A DNA stretch of 44,144 bases from an uncultured Acidobacteriota bacterium. GTDB lineage: Bacteria > Acidobacteriota > Vicinamibacteria > Vicinamibacterales > UBA2999. The stretch is from positions 1 to 44,144 of the forward strand of contig CADEFD010000026.1 of the NCBI GenBank assembly GCA_902826515.1, given 5' to 3'. This document shows positions 8,477 through 16,906 of the stretch, piece by piece (positions within the stretch are counted from its first letter, which is position 1; each line of letters begins with the position of its first letter). The translations under genes and the position numbers were made by a program. Under the pieces are notes generated by a model. That model was not told the origin of the DNA, did not search any database, and was given only the letters and a program-made list of their open reading frames with translations.

Positions 8477-9040
8477 ATGGTTGCACTGACGTCGCTCTGG
8501 CTGCCCGTCGTCGTCTCGGCCGTGCTGGTGTTCGTGGCGAGTTCCGTCGTGCACATGGTGCTCGGCTATCACAACGGCGACTACGGCAAGCTGCCGAAGG
8601 AGGACGACATCCTCGCGGCGCTCGGCCCGATCGGCATCCCTCCCGGCGACTACTTCCTGCCGCACGCCGGCGGCATGGCGGCGTTCAAGGACCCCGCGTT
8701 CCAGGCGAAGTGGCAGAAGGGGCCGGTCGCGACGCTCACCGTGATGCCCTCGGGCGTCAATTTCATGGGGACGCAGCTCGCGCAGTGGTTCGTCTACGCC
8801 GCCGTGGTGGCGTTCTTCGCCGGCTACGTCGCCAGCCGCACGATTCCCGCGGGCGGCGACTACCTCATCGTCTTTCGCGTCGTGGGTACGACGGCCTTCA
8901 TGGGCTACGCACTCGGCCTCTGGCAGATGACGATCTGGTATCAGCGGTCGGTCACCACCACGCTCAAGTCCACTTTCGACGGGCTGCTCTACGCGTGCCT
9001 CACGGCCGGCGCCTTCGGCTGGCTCTGGCCCGCGGCCTAG
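8477..9040 (+). CDS. Four-helix membrane protein of unknown function
   Basis: 187 residues from ATG 8477, with GGAGG five bases upstream. Hydrophobic segments lie near residues 5-28, 93-115, 127-150 and 165-186; a polar loop of about 60 residues with KLPKEDDIL and PPGDYFLPH separates the first two. I do not recognise a characterised family, although it has the look of a conserved inner-membrane protein. It follows the MBL-fold enzyme at 74 bases and precedes the exported cupin on the same strand. Confidence 0.75.
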   Translation: MVALTSLWLPVVVSAVLVFVASSVVHMVLGYHNGDYGKLPKEDDILAALGPIGIPPGDYFLPHAGGMAAFKDPAFQAKWQKGPVATLTVMPSGVNFMGTQLAQWFVYAAVVAFFAGYVASRTIPAGGDYLIVFRVVGTTAFMGYALGLWQMTIWYQRSVTTTLKSTFDGLLYACLTAGAFGWLWPAA

Positions 9041-9068
9041 TGGTCACGACGGACACACGGCTGGCGGA

Positions 9069-9074
9069 TATACT
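9069..9074 (+). promoter_or_regulatory. Candidate -10 element (TATACT) upstream of the exported cupin
   Basis: TATACT lies 61 bases before the ATG at 9136 in the 95-bp gap. A -35 match is weak. Confidence 0.4.
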
Positions 9075-9135
9075 TTCCGCGCCCGGTCCGCCCGGTGCGC
9101 GGTCGGCACACGCAAACGTCGAGAGGGAGATCACC

Positions 9136-9588
9136 ATGCCAGACATGCGCAGCCAATCGCGAGGGAAGGTGCTGAGCGCCGTAGCTGCGGGCGGCGTGCT
9201 GCTGTGGCTCGTGGGCGTCGCACTTGGCACCACGACCCGCGCACAGGAGCCGGCGAACTTCCGCTGCGGCGTGCCCACGACCGCGGACTCGGCCGCCGTG
9301 CGCCTTTCGCGGCTGCGATTTCCGGCCGGCACCCGCTCCAACTGGCACCGGCACTCGCACGGGCAGTTGCTGATGGCCGAAAGCGGCAAGGGCCGCACGC
9401 AGACACGCGGCGGCACGGTGACAGAGGTCGTGCCCGGACAGCCGTGGTTCACCGGGCCGAACGTCGAGCACTGGCACGGCGCGGCTCCCGACCAGGAATA
9501 CCTGCAGCTTACGATTGGCGAAGGCACCACCACGTGGCTCGAGCCCGTGGCCGACGACGTCTACAAGACACCGCTGCGCCCGCGGTAG
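9136..9588 (+). CDS. Exported cupin-domain protein
   Basis: 150 residues; ATG 9136 is preceded by GAGAGGGAGA. Signal peptide about residues 1-36 (hydrophobic core VLSAVAAGGVLLWLVGVALG). The cupin barrel has motif 1 WHRHSHGQLLMAE and motif 2 GPNVEHWHGAAPD, giving a three-His metal site. The arrangement resembles the small secreted cupins annotated as cupin_2 or (R)-mandelonitrile-lyase-like; no substrate can be inferred. Neighbour of an exported dienelactone hydrolase, with a hairpin between them. Confidence 0.85.
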   Translation: MPDMRSQSRGKVLSAVAAGGVLLWLVGVALGTTTRAQEPANFRCGVPTTADSAAVRLSRLRFPAGTRSNWHRHSHGQLLMAESGKGRTQTRGGTVTEVVPGQPWFTGPNVEHWHGAAPDQEYLQLTIGEGTTTWLEPVADDVYKTPLRPR

Positions 9589-9595
9589 ACCTCGC

Positions 9596-9616
9596 GGCGC
9601 TCCGTTCGGGAGCGCC
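9596..9616 (+). terminator. Eight-bp GC hairpin between cupin and dienelactone hydrolase
   Basis: GGCGCTCC and GGAGCGCC enclose a GTTCG loop eight bases after the cupin stop. No T tract follows, so it may be a weak terminator or an mRNA-stabilising hairpin. Confidence 0.4.
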
Positions 9617-9651
9617 CGGGCGTCATCTCAACGACTGAAGGACGACACACC

Positions 9652-10524
9652 ATGTGCGATGAGAACTTCGAACACGATCTCGAGAACTACGCGCGCTTTC
9701 CGAAGATGACCCGCCGCCAGCTCGGCGCCGTCTCGCTCGGCGCCGGCATGATGTTCGCCCTGCCGCGGGCAGCCGACGCGCAGGCCGTGAAGGAGCAGGA
9801 CGTCGTCATCAAGACGCCCGACGGCGAGTGCGACGCCTACTTCGTGCATCCGGCGAGCGGCGCGAGCGCGGCGGTGATTGTGTGGCCAGACATCCTCGGG
9901 CTGCGTCCCGCCTTCCGGCAGATGGGGAAACGTCTTGCTGAATCGGGCTACGCGGTGCTCACCGTGAATCCGTTCTACCGCAAGGCGAAATCGCCGGTGG
10001 TGCCGGCCGGGGCGAGCTTCGCGGATCAGAAGACGCGCGACATCGTGATGCCGCTCGCGCAGAGCATCAACGCCACCACCCACGTGACCGACGCGAAGGC
10101 GTTCGTGGCGTGGCTCGACCAGCAGGCGGCGGTGGACAAGCGGAAGAAGATCGGCACGACCGGCTACTGCATGGGCGGCCCGATCGTGATGCGGACGGCG
10201 GCGACGGTGCCCGAGCGCATCGGCGCCGGCGCGTCGTTCCACGGCGGCGGCCTCGTCACCAAGGATCCGACGAGCCCGCACCTGCTCGTGCCGCAGATGA
10301 AGGCGAGTTTCCTGTTCGCCGTGGCCCAGAACGACGACGAGCGCGACCCGACGGCGAAGGACGTCCTCAAGGACACCTACGCCAAGGCCAAGCTGCCGGC
10401 GGAGATCGAGGTCTACGCCGCTGCCCACGGCTGGTGCCCGCCCGACTCGGCGGTCTACGACGAGAAGCTCGCCGAGAAGGCCTGGTCGCGTCTGCTCGCG
10501 CTCTTCAAGACCGCGCTCGCGTAG
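9652..10524 (+). CDS. Exported dienelactone hydrolase family protein (Tat-type signal)
   Basis: 290 residues, ATG 9652 behind GAAGGACG. The N-terminus has a twin-arginine signal (TRRQLGAVSLG, residues 20-30) cleaved near residue 44. The alpha/beta-hydrolase core carries the Cys nucleophile of dienelactone hydrolases at C173 (GYCMGG), a downstream Asp near 228-229 and H259 (AAHGW). Dienelactone hydrolase proper acts on chlorocatechol breakdown products; exported relatives are common and have unknown substrates. It could act with the preceding exported cupin (inference). It ends just before a palindromic repeat and is convergent with the GGDEF-EAL gene. Confidence 0.9.
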   Translation: MCDENFEHDLENYARFPKMTRRQLGAVSLGAGMMFALPRAADAQAVKEQDVVIKTPDGECDAYFVHPASGASAAVIVWPDILGLRPAFRQMGKRLAESGYAVLTVNPFYRKAKSPVVPAGASFADQKTRDIVMPLAQSINATTHVTDAKAFVAWLDQQAAVDKRKKIGTTGYCMGGPIVMRTAATVPERIGAGASFHGGGLVTKDPTSPHLLVPQMKASFLFAVAQNDDERDPTAKDVLKDTYAKAKLPAEIEVYAAAHGWCPPDSAVYDEKLAEKAWSRLLALFKTALA

Positions 10525-10538
10525 CAGTTCCTGCCACT

Positions 10539-10591
10539 AGTCTGCGCCCGCCCGGAATGGGGTCAGACCCCATTCTGGGCGGGGCCAGACT
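10539..10591. repeat. 53-bp REP-like palindrome with GGGGTCAGACCCC core
   Basis: The core AATGGGGTCAGACCCCATT (10556-10574) is a perfect palindrome about one central base; it is framed by AGTCTGCGCCCGCCC and its near-complement GGGCGGGGCCAGACT, making the whole unit an imperfect inverted repeat. It fills the convergent gap between 10524 and 10590 and could also end transcription from both sides. Confidence 0.75.
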
Positions 10592-12938
10592 ATTCGACGC
10601 TCGCGGCGGCGCGACCCGCCACCCAGCCACTGACGATGCCGGCGAAGGCAGCGGCAGGCGCCGGGCGCGCCAGCAGAAAGCCCTGCGCGTCGTCCACGCC
10701 GAGGCCGATGAGCACGTCGAGCTGCGCCGCGGTTTCGACGCCTTCGGCGGTGATCGTCATCCTGAGCGCCTTGGCCAGGCCCACCACCGCCGTCACGACC
10801 GCCACCGCCTGACCGTCGGAGCCGAGGTCGCGCACGAACGCGCCGTCGATCTTGATCGTGTCGAGCGGCAGCGCCCGCAGGTTCGAGAGCGACGAGTAGC
10901 CGGTGCCGAAGTCGTCGAGCGCCACGCGCACGCCGAGCGCCCGCACCTTGCGGATCGTCGCCCGCGCCGCCGCCAGGTTGCGCATGACGAGCGACTCGGT
11001 GATCTCGAGTTCGAGCCGGTGCGGCGACAGGCCGCTCTCGTCGAGCGCACGGCGGACGTCGTCGATGAGGCTCGGCGACGAGAAATGCAGCGCCGAGAGG
11101 TTCACGGCCACACGCAGGTGCGGTGGCCACGTGGCGGCGGTGAGGCACGCCTCGCGCAGCACCCAGCAGCCCATCGGCAGGATGTGGCCGCTTTCCTCGG
11201 CGAGCGGCACGAACTCGACCGGCGGCAGCATGCCGAGCCGCGGATGCCGCCAGCGGATGAGCGACTCGGCCCCGGTGGGCTGGCCGGACGTCGTGCTCAC
11301 GAGCGGCTGGTAGTGCAGCTCGAATTCACCGCGTTCGACCGCGCCGTGGAAGTCGGCGATGAGCTCGTTGCGGCGCCGCGCCGCTTCCTCCATCGACGCG
11401 TGGAAGAACGCGTAGGTGTTGCGGCCGCGCGCCTTGGCCTCGTAGAGCGCCATGTCGGCCAGGCGGGTCATCTCCTGCCCCGGCGCTTCATTCGGCCCGG
11501 CGTGCACGATGCCGATGCTCGTGCCGACGCGGATCGTGACGCCGTCGATGACGAAGGGCCGGCGCAGCGCGTCGATGAGCCGCGTCGCGAGGATCGCCGC
11601 GCCGTCGCTGTCGAGCGTCTGCCATGAGATGAGCGCGAACTCGTCGCCGCCGATGCGCGCCAGCAGGTCGCCGGCGCGCACGAGGCCCTGGAACCGCACC
11701 GCCGCGGCGCCGAGCACACGGTCGCCCACCTGATGGCCATGCAGATCGTTCACCGCCTTGAAGTCGTCGAGATCCAGATAGAAGAGCGAGAAGGCGCGTC
11801 CGGCCGCGTTGTCGAGACTCGTGCGGAACTGATGCCGGTTGGCGAGGCCGGTGAGCGCGTCCACGTTGGCGAGGCGCATCAGGTCCGCGTTCTGCTGACG
11901 GCTGCGCGTGACGTCCGTGCCCACGCCGCGCCAGCCGAGCGCCCGGCCGTCGTCGCTGAAGAGCCGCTTGCCCGTGAGCGCCCACCAGCGGCGGCGCCCG
12001 GCCACCACGACCGACACATGCAGGTCGCGGAAGGCGTTGCCGCCGTGCAGCGCGAGACCGAGCTGCGTCGCGCCGCTGCTCTGCTCGCCGTCGTGCTGCC
12101 CGTCGGCTTCTTCGAGCAGCGCGACGAGCGGACGTCCGCGCAGGCCCTCGTCCGGCCGGCCGAGCGCGTCCACGAGCCGCGGTGAGACGTGCTGCAGCCG
12201 GCCGTCGCTGTCGATCTCCCACAGCCAGTCGCGGGCGTTCTCCTGGAAGTCGTCGAGCAGCATGTCCACGAGGCGTTTCTGGCGCGTGCTCTCGGCTTCC
12301 GCGGTGAGACGGCCGCCAAGCTGCCGCGAACTCGTGAGCACCGTCGCCACGACGATGCCGGCGTAGCCGACGAGCAGGCTCGCCGAGAGGACCTGCGACT
12401 GCTCGCCGGTGCGGAAGAATGCAGAGGCGAGGCCCACCGAGAGGATCGCGACGTAGCCCATGGCGGCGCCCGGCAGCGGGAAGAGCGCGAACCCGCCGGC
12501 GCAGATCATCCCGATCGTGATGCCGACGACGAGCGGCCGATGGTCCAGCGCCGCCTGCGGAAAGATGAGGGCGACCGGCACGGCCCACAGCAGCGCGAGG
12601 ATCGCCGCATGACGCGAGGCGCGCGAGATCGTGCGCCTCGAGACCTGGGCCGGCCACTGGCCGCGCCGCCAGCGGCGCCAGGCCGGCAGGCCGGCTGCCG
12701 AGTAGATCGCGGTGGCGGCCACCCACAGCAGGAGCAGCCGCTGGTCCACGCCGTCGCGGAAGGTCCAGCCGGCCACGGCGAGGTTGGCCCAGTTCGCGAA
12801 GACCGCCCACGGCGTGAGCGCAATCGTGGCCTGCACCTGCAGCGAACGGAACGCCGCCGCGTCTGGATGCGCCGCGTCGTAAGGAGTCGTCCAGCGGCGC
12901 CACGCACTGGTCCCCCATGCGGCAGCGCGCCGGACCAC
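10590..12938 (-). CDS. Membrane PAS-GGDEF-EAL protein (cyclic di-GMP synthesis and breakdown)
   Basis: 782 residues if GTG 12938 is the start; no ribosome site is visible there, so the first residues are uncertain. Layout: five or six membrane helices (about 35-205), a PAS domain (230-350), GGDEF (360-515) and EAL (525-770). The GGDEF motif at 430-434 is intact (RIGGDEFA) and the RxxD product-inhibition site is present (RAGD, 421-424). In the EAL domain the signature reads ESL (558-560), but the DDFGTGYSS loop (675-683), KID (696-698) and AEGVET (731-736) are kept, so phosphodiesterase activity is possible. Such proteins switch between motile and attached states. Single gene downstream of and parallel to the his operon. 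Confidence 0.93.
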   Translation of the reverse strand: MVRRAAAWGTSAWRRWTTPYDAAHPDAAAFRSLQVQATIALTPWAVFANWANLAVAGWTFRDGVDQRLLLLWVAATAIYSAAGLPAWRRWRRGQWPAQVSRRTISRASRHAAILALLWAVPVALIFPQAALDHRPLVVGITIGMICAGGFALFPLPGAAMGYVAILSVGLASAFFRTGEQSQVLSASLLVGYAGIVVATVLTSSRQLGGRLTAEAESTRQKRLVDMLLDDFQENARDWLWEIDSDGRLQHVSPRLVDALGRPDEGLRGRPLVALLEEADGQHDGEQSSGATQLGLALHGGNAFRDLHVSVVVAGRRRWWALTGKRLFSDDGRALGWRGVGTDVTRSRQQNADLMRLANVDALTGLANRHQFRTSLDNAAGRAFSLFYLDLDDFKAVNDLHGHQVGDRVLGAAAVRFQGLVRAGDLLARIGGDEFALISWQTLDSDGAAILATRLIDALRRPFVIDGVTIRVGTSIGIVHAGPNEAPGQEMTRLADMALYEAKARGRNTYAFFHASMEEAARRRNELIADFHGAVERGEFELHYQPLVSTTSGQPTGAESLIRWRHPRLGMLPPVEFVPLAEESGHILPMGCWVLREACLTAATWPPHLRVAVNLSALHFSSPSLIDDVRRALDESGLSPHRLELEITESLVMRNLAAARATIRKVRALGVRVALDDFGTGYSSLSNLRALPLDTIKIDGAFVRDLGSDGQAVAVVTAVVGLAKALRMTITAEGVETAAQLDVLIGLGVDDAQGFLLARPAPAAAFAGIVSGWVAGRAAASVE

Positions 12939-13032
12939 GGGGGAATGGCCGGTCAGTGACGTCTATCGATTCGTAACTACTCGTGTAGTCGGTCAGGCAG
13001 CTCGGCCGCGATAGGCCTGAGCTGGCGTACCC

Positions 13033-13065
13033 CGCGATGCTGCGCCGAACCGTGCAGCGATCGCG
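13033..13065 (-). terminator. Hairpin abutting the hisF stop codon
   Basis: On the minus strand CGCGAT pairs with ATCGCG and GCTGC with GCAGC (one bulged base, ten-base loop), directly after the hisF TGA. No U tract follows. Plausible end or 3' protection of the his transcript. Confidence 0.4.
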
Positions 13066-13821
13066 TCAGAGGCGGACCGGAATGCCCTCGGCGTGCAGGA
13101 ACTGCTTCAGGTCGGCCACGCCGTGCGTGTTGAAGTGGAAGATCGAGGCGGCGAGCGCCGCATCGGCGCGTCCGGCCTGGAAGACCTCGGCGAAATGTGC
13201 GAACTCGCCGGCGCCGCCAGACGCGATGACCGGAATCGCCACCGCGTCCGACACGGCGGCCGTGAGCGGGCAGTCGAAGCCGCTCCTGGTGCCGTCGCGG
13301 TCCATCGACGTCAGCAGGATCTCGCCGGCACCGCGTGCGGCGGCTTCCCGGGCCCACTCGACCACGTCGCGGGCGGCGGAGGCGCTGCCGCTGCGTGTGT
13401 AGGCCGTCCAGCGTTCGCCGTCGCGTTTGGCGTCGATCGCCACCACCACGGCCTGGCTGCCGTAACGTTCCGCGAGCCGCGTGATGAGCGAAGGGTCCGC
13501 CAGCGCCGCGGAGTTCAGGCTCACCTTGTCGGCGCCGGCGTCGATGGCCGCCGCGGCGTCGTCCTCGGTCCTGATGCCGCCGCCCACGCAGAGCGGCAGG
13601 AAGAGCTCGCGCGCCACTGCCTGAATCGTGTGCGCCCGCGCCTGGCGGGCCTCGAGCGTGGCGGTCACGTCGAGAATCACGACCTCATCGATGCCCTCCA
13701 CGTCGTAACGGCGTGCCAGTTCGGCCGGATCGCCGGCGGAGCGCAGGCCCTCGAACTTCACGCCCTTCACGACCTGCCCGTCGCGCACGTCGAGGCACGC
13801 GATGATGCGTTTGGCCAGCAT
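13066..13821 (-). CDS. hisF: HisF: cyclase subunit of imidazole glycerol phosphate synthase
   Basis: 251-residue TIM barrel, close to the usual 252. ATG 13821 opens one base after the hisH stop. Catalytic D11 (CLDV) and D130 (VAIDAK) fall exactly at the canonical positions; GGGIR (80-84) and TSMDRDGT are present. With HisH it converts PRFAR plus ammonia from glutamine into imidazole glycerol phosphate and AICAR. Last gene of the his operon. Confidence 0.97.
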   Translation of the reverse strand: MLAKRIIACLDVRDGQVVKGVKFEGLRSAGDPAELARRYDVEGIDEVVILDVTATLEARQARAHTIQAVARELFLPLCVGGGIRTEDDAAAAIDAGADKVSLNSAALADPSLITRLAERYGSQAVVVAIDAKRDGERWTAYTRSGSASAARDVVEWAREAAARGAGEILLTSMDRDGTRSGFDCPLTAAVSDAVAIPVIASGGAGEFAHFAEVFQAGRADAALAASIFHFNTHGVADLKQFLHAEGIPVRL

Positions 13822-13822
13822 G

Positions 13823-14440
13823 TCAGGCCACTCCCGTCAGCCAGTTGCGCAGCACCTGCAGGCCCACCTGTCCGGACTTCTCCGGGTGGAACTGCACGCC
13901 GGAGACGAGGCCCTCTTCGACGGCGGCGGTGAATTCGATGCCGTAGCTGCTCGTTGCCACCGTGCCGCGGGCGAGCGGCGCCGCATACGAGTGCGTGAAG
14001 TAGACGTGCGAGCCGTCGGCGATGCCGGCAAACAGGCGCGACCAGCGCGGCAGCGCCAGCGTGTTCCAGCCCACGTGCGGCACCTTCTGGCGGGCGCCGG
14101 TCGCTGGTTGGATGTCGGGCAGCCGATCGCACACGCCCTGGCACACGCCGAAGCCGGGCACGTCCGGCGCTTCGGTGCTGCCGGCGAAGAGCCACTGCAG
14201 GCCCACGCAGATGCCGAGCAGCGGGCGGTCGTGATCGAGCCGCTCCAGAATGGCGTGCCGCCACGCCTGATCGAGCGTGCGCGTCGAGCCGAAGTGGCCG
14301 ACACCCGGCACGATGACGCCGCGCGCGCGGGCGAGGTCCGCGGGTCCGTCAGGCGTGTAGACCTCGGCGCCCACGGCCGCGAGGGCCTTGCGCACGGAGG
14401 TGAGGTTGCCGGCGCCGTAGTCCACGAGGGCGATGCTCAT
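13823..14440 (-). CDS. hisH: HisH: glutaminase subunit of imidazole glycerol phosphate synthase
   Basis: 205-residue class I glutamine amidotransferase. Triad C78 (GICVGLQ), H185 and E187 (FHPE) are intact; the oxyanion-strand PGVGHFG is at 45-51 and VPHVGWN at 120-126. Its ATG overlaps the stop of the unknown gene X by four bases (ATGA) and hisF follows after one base, so the glutaminase and cyclase subunits are made together. The usual hisA between hisH and hisF is absent. Confidence 0.97.
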   Translation of the reverse strand: MSIALVDYGAGNLTSVRKALAAVGAEVYTPDGPADLARARGVIVPGVGHFGSTRTLDQAWRHAILERLDHDRPLLGICVGLQWLFAGSTEAPDVPGFGVCQGVCDRLPDIQPATGARQKVPHVGWNTLALPRWSRLFAGIADGSHVYFTHSYAAPLARGTVATSSYGIEFTAAVEEGLVSGVQFHPEKSGQVGLQVLRNWLTGVA

Positions 14441-15261
14441 CGCCGCGCCATCCGCATCGGCCGCTGGACGATCGTGCCACGGTGTACGAGGCTCTCCCGT
14501 TCGTACTCGTGGAGTTCCGGCAACGTGGCCCGTTGCCTGACCAGGTCGATTGCGGCCGGGGGCGCCATCTGCCGCAAGTCGGCGAATGCGTGGCGCTTCG
14601 AGAGAGGCATCAGGTGGCGGCCGCCGATGTCGAAGGCGTTGGCGGCGGAGCCGCCGAAGATGCCGTCGCGGTTCGCGCCGAGGAACCAGAGATACTTCCG
14701 GCCGCGCTGCGGCAGCCGTTCCCAGTCGAACCGCGTGACCACGCGCGTACCACCGATCTGGATCTCGCCGCCGCCATCGTAGCTGAACACAATCGATGTG
14801 CCGGCGAGCACCGGGCGGGCCGAGCGGTTCTTGATGACCTCATCGACGCGCGCGAACACCCGCCGCGTCTCCACGCGCGGCCGACGGCCGAGGCGGGCGT
14901 CAGCGCTGTCCACGGGCGCTGATTCCAGATCGGTCACGGTGAGCACGAGCACGAGAGAGGCCCTCCGAGGCGCAGTCTCCAGGGGCGAGGGCCGCGGGGT
15001 CTTGCGCAGGAACCAGGCGACGTCGGCAAACGTCGCCTGGTTGCGTGACACGACTTCGACGAGCCGGTCGGTCGGCCCCAGCAGCGACTCGAGCGGCGTC
15101 TCGGACGCCCAGACGGCCCGGTGGCCCGGCGCATAGCCGTCGATGTCGGGCGACGCGGTGCGCCCCTGCATCTGTTTCCGCGGGTGCATCACCGGCGATA
15201 CGGTCCACACCGTGGTGAGCACGAGCAGCGTGAGCCCGGCCAGCCACGCCGCGCCCTTCAC
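14437..15261 (-). CDS. Unknown membrane-anchored protein embedded in the his operon
   Basis: 274 residues from GTG 15261, which overlaps the hisB stop (GTGA); its own stop overlaps the hisH start (ATGA). One hydrophobic N-terminal helix (about residues 5-22) followed by a soluble, probably periplasmic, domain. Visible features: a region rich in Arg ([12 protein letters not shown]), a strand-rich middle with [13 protein letters not shown] and [12 protein letters not shown], and a basic C-terminus. No phosphatase, kinase or hydrolase motif is recognisable, so I find no support for it being the missing histidinol-phosphatase. The overlaps at both ends show it has been co-translated with his genes for some time. 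I do not recognise the family; function unknown. Confidence 0.85.
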   Translation of the reverse strand: MKGAAWLAGLTLLVLTTVWTVSPVMHPRKQMQGRTASPDIDGYAPGHRAVWASETPLESLLGPTDRLVEVVSRNQATFADVAWFLRKTPRPSPLETAPRRASLVLVLTVTDLESAPVDSADARLGRRPRVETRRVFARVDEVIKNRSARPVLAGTSIVFSYDGGGEIQIGGTRVVTRFDWERLPQRGRKYLWFLGANRDGIFGGSAANAFDIGGRHLMPLSKRHAFADLRQMAPPAAIDLVRQRATLPELHEYERESLVHRGTIVQRPMRMARR

Positions 15262-15845
15262 AGCAGACCCTTCGTGCTCGGCAGCATCTTCGCCATGCGG
15301 GCATCCTTCGCGCACGCTACGCGCAGCGCGCGCGCGAACGCCTTGAAGCTGGCTTCGATCTTGTGATGGTTCGAGCGGCCGTGCATCACCTTCACGTGCA
15401 CGTTGGCGCGGGCCGCCGAGGCGAACCCTTCGAAGAAGTCGGTCACGAGTTCCGTCTGCAGGTCGCCCACGTAGCGCACGCGCACCTTCGTGTCCACGAC
15501 CGTGTGCGGACGGCCGCCGAGGTCGATCGCCACGACCGCGAGCGTCTCGTCCATCGGCATCACGAAGTAGCCGGCGCGGTTGATGCCCTTGCGATCGCCG
15601 AGGGCCTTGTCCACTGCCTGGCCGAGTGCAATGCCGATATCTTCCACCGTGTGGTGCTGATCGACATCGAGGTCGCCGGTCGCGGTCACGGCCAGATCGA
15701 AGGCGCCATGACGGGCCACGAGATCCAGCATGTGGTCCAGAAAACGCACGCCGGTCGTGTTCTGGAAACGTCCACGCCCTTCGAGCGTGAGCGCGACCTT
15801 CACGTGCGTTTCGGCGGTCTTGCGGTCGATTACGGCTTTGCGCAC
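15258..15845 (-). CDS. hisB: HisB: imidazoleglycerol-phosphate dehydratase (monofunctional)
   Basis: 195 residues, the size of the dehydratase alone without the N-terminal phosphatase of enterobacterial HisB. GTG 15845 gives the standard N-terminus ([14 protein letters not shown]) and overlaps hisC by 16 bases. Metal-binding motifs are FLDHMLD (35-41), DQHHTVED (62-69) and SNHHKIE. It dehydrates imidazole glycerol phosphate to imidazole acetol phosphate, the HisC substrate. Histidinol-phosphatase must be encoded elsewhere. Confidence 0.97.
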   Translation of the reverse strand: MRKAVIDRKTAETHVKVALTLEGRGRFQNTTGVRFLDHMLDLVARHGAFDLAVTATGDLDVDQHHTVEDIGIALGQAVDKALGDRKGINRAGYFVMPMDETLAVVAIDLGGRPHTVVDTKVRVRYVGDLQTELVTDFFEGFASAARANVHVKVMHGRSNHHKIEASFKAFARALRVACAKDARMAKMLPSTKGLL

Positions 15846-16906
15846 AGCGCCTCCAGCGCGGCAATCGCCACGCGCGTGTGCTCCACCGGGCCCATCGTGA
15901 TGCGGAAGCAGCCGGCGCAGCCGTGTTCCTTGCTGCGATCGCGCACGAGCACTCCTTTGGCGCGCAGTCCGGCCACGAACTCGGGCAGCCTTTCACCGGC
16001 GTTCACGAGCACGAAGTTCGTCTCGCTCTTCCAGTGCGGCAGGCCGAGGCGGGTCAGCGCCTCGTAGAGCAGGGCCTTGGACTCACGGGCCTGCGCCACG
16101 CACCACGGCATGAACTGAGTGTCGGCAATCGCCGCCCGCAGCGCCGCCACGGCCACGGCGTTCAGGTTGAAGAGCGGCATCACGAAGCGGATCGGTGCGA
16201 GCAGCTCCGGCGGGCCCACGAGCAGCCCCACGCGGATGCCGGCCAGACCGTACGCCTTCGAGAACGTGCGGCCCACGATGACGTTCGGGAACTCGCGCGT
16301 GAACGACAGGTAGTGCACGCCCTGGAAGTCGTGGTACGCCTCGTCGATGAAGACGACGGCGTGCGGCGCCGCCGCGATGACCGCGCGGATGTCAGCTTCG
16401 CTCACCGGCCGTCCGCTCGGGTTGTGCGGCGTGTTGATGAAGATGAGACGCGTGTTCGGCGAGATGGCGGCGAGCACCTTGGCGAGCGGGAACGCGAAGT
16501 CCGCATCCGACGGAATTGCGATCGTGCGCGCGCCGAGCGCTTTGGCGTTGATGATGTACGGCTCGAAGGTGGGCAGCACGAGAATCTGCTCGGCCTGGCC
16601 GCTCGGCGCCACCGGCAGCGCGCCGAGCGTCACGAGGCCTTCGGGCGCCTTCGGCATCAGATACGCGATGGCCGTGAGCAGCAGGCCGTCGTCGAGGCCG
16701 TTCGTGAGCGCCACCCAGTCGGCGTCGGCGCCGATGAGCCCCGCCGTTTCGCGTACGGCCGCTTCGTAGTCTGGATACGTCGCGACGTCGTCCGCCGTGA
16801 CGCGGCGAATCGCCTCGAGCACGGCGGGCGAGCAGCCGGCGGTGTTTTCGTTCAGGTGCAGGCGCAGGCCCGGACCGAGATTGGGCATTCCCTGGATGAT
16901 GCTCAT
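15830..16906 (-). CDS. hisC: HisC: histidinol-phosphate aminotransferase
   Basis: 358-residue fold-type I PLP enzyme. Schiff-base K217 (TFSKAYG), N162 (PHNPSG), D188 and Y191 (DEAYHDF), and the C-terminal R (FRITMG) are all present. Its ATG overlaps the hisD stop by four bases. It transfers an amino group from glutamate to imidazole acetol phosphate. Assignment as HisC rather than another aminotransferase rests on sequence and on its place between hisD and hisB. Confidence 0.96.
   Translation of the reverse strand: MSIIQGMPNLGPGLRLHLNENTAGCSPAVLEAIRRVTADDVATYPDYEAAVRETAGLIGADADWVALTNGLDDGLLLTAIAYLMPKAPEGLVTLGALPVAPSGQAEQILVLPTFEPYIINAKALGARTIAIPSDADFAFPLAKVLAAISPNTRLIFINTPHNPSGRPVSEADIRAVIAAAPHAVVFIDEAYHDFQGVHYLSFTREFPNVIVGRTFSKAYGLAGIRVGLLVGPPELLAPIRFVMPLFNLNAVAVAALRAAIADTQFMPWCVAQARESKALLYEALTRLGLPHWKSETNFVLVNAGERLPEFVAGLRAKGVLVRDRSKEHGCAGCFRITMGPVEHTRVAIAALEALCAKP

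Noticed and set aside
12939..13032. Small RNA or tRNA between hisF and the GGDEF-EAL gene
   Set aside because: No cloverleaf, promoter or terminator beyond the hairpin at 13033-13065 could be recognised.
14437..15261. Gene X as the missing histidinol-phosphatase (HisN) or HisE
   Set aside because: No inositol-monophosphatase, PHP or MazG-like motif is visible, and it has a membrane helix.
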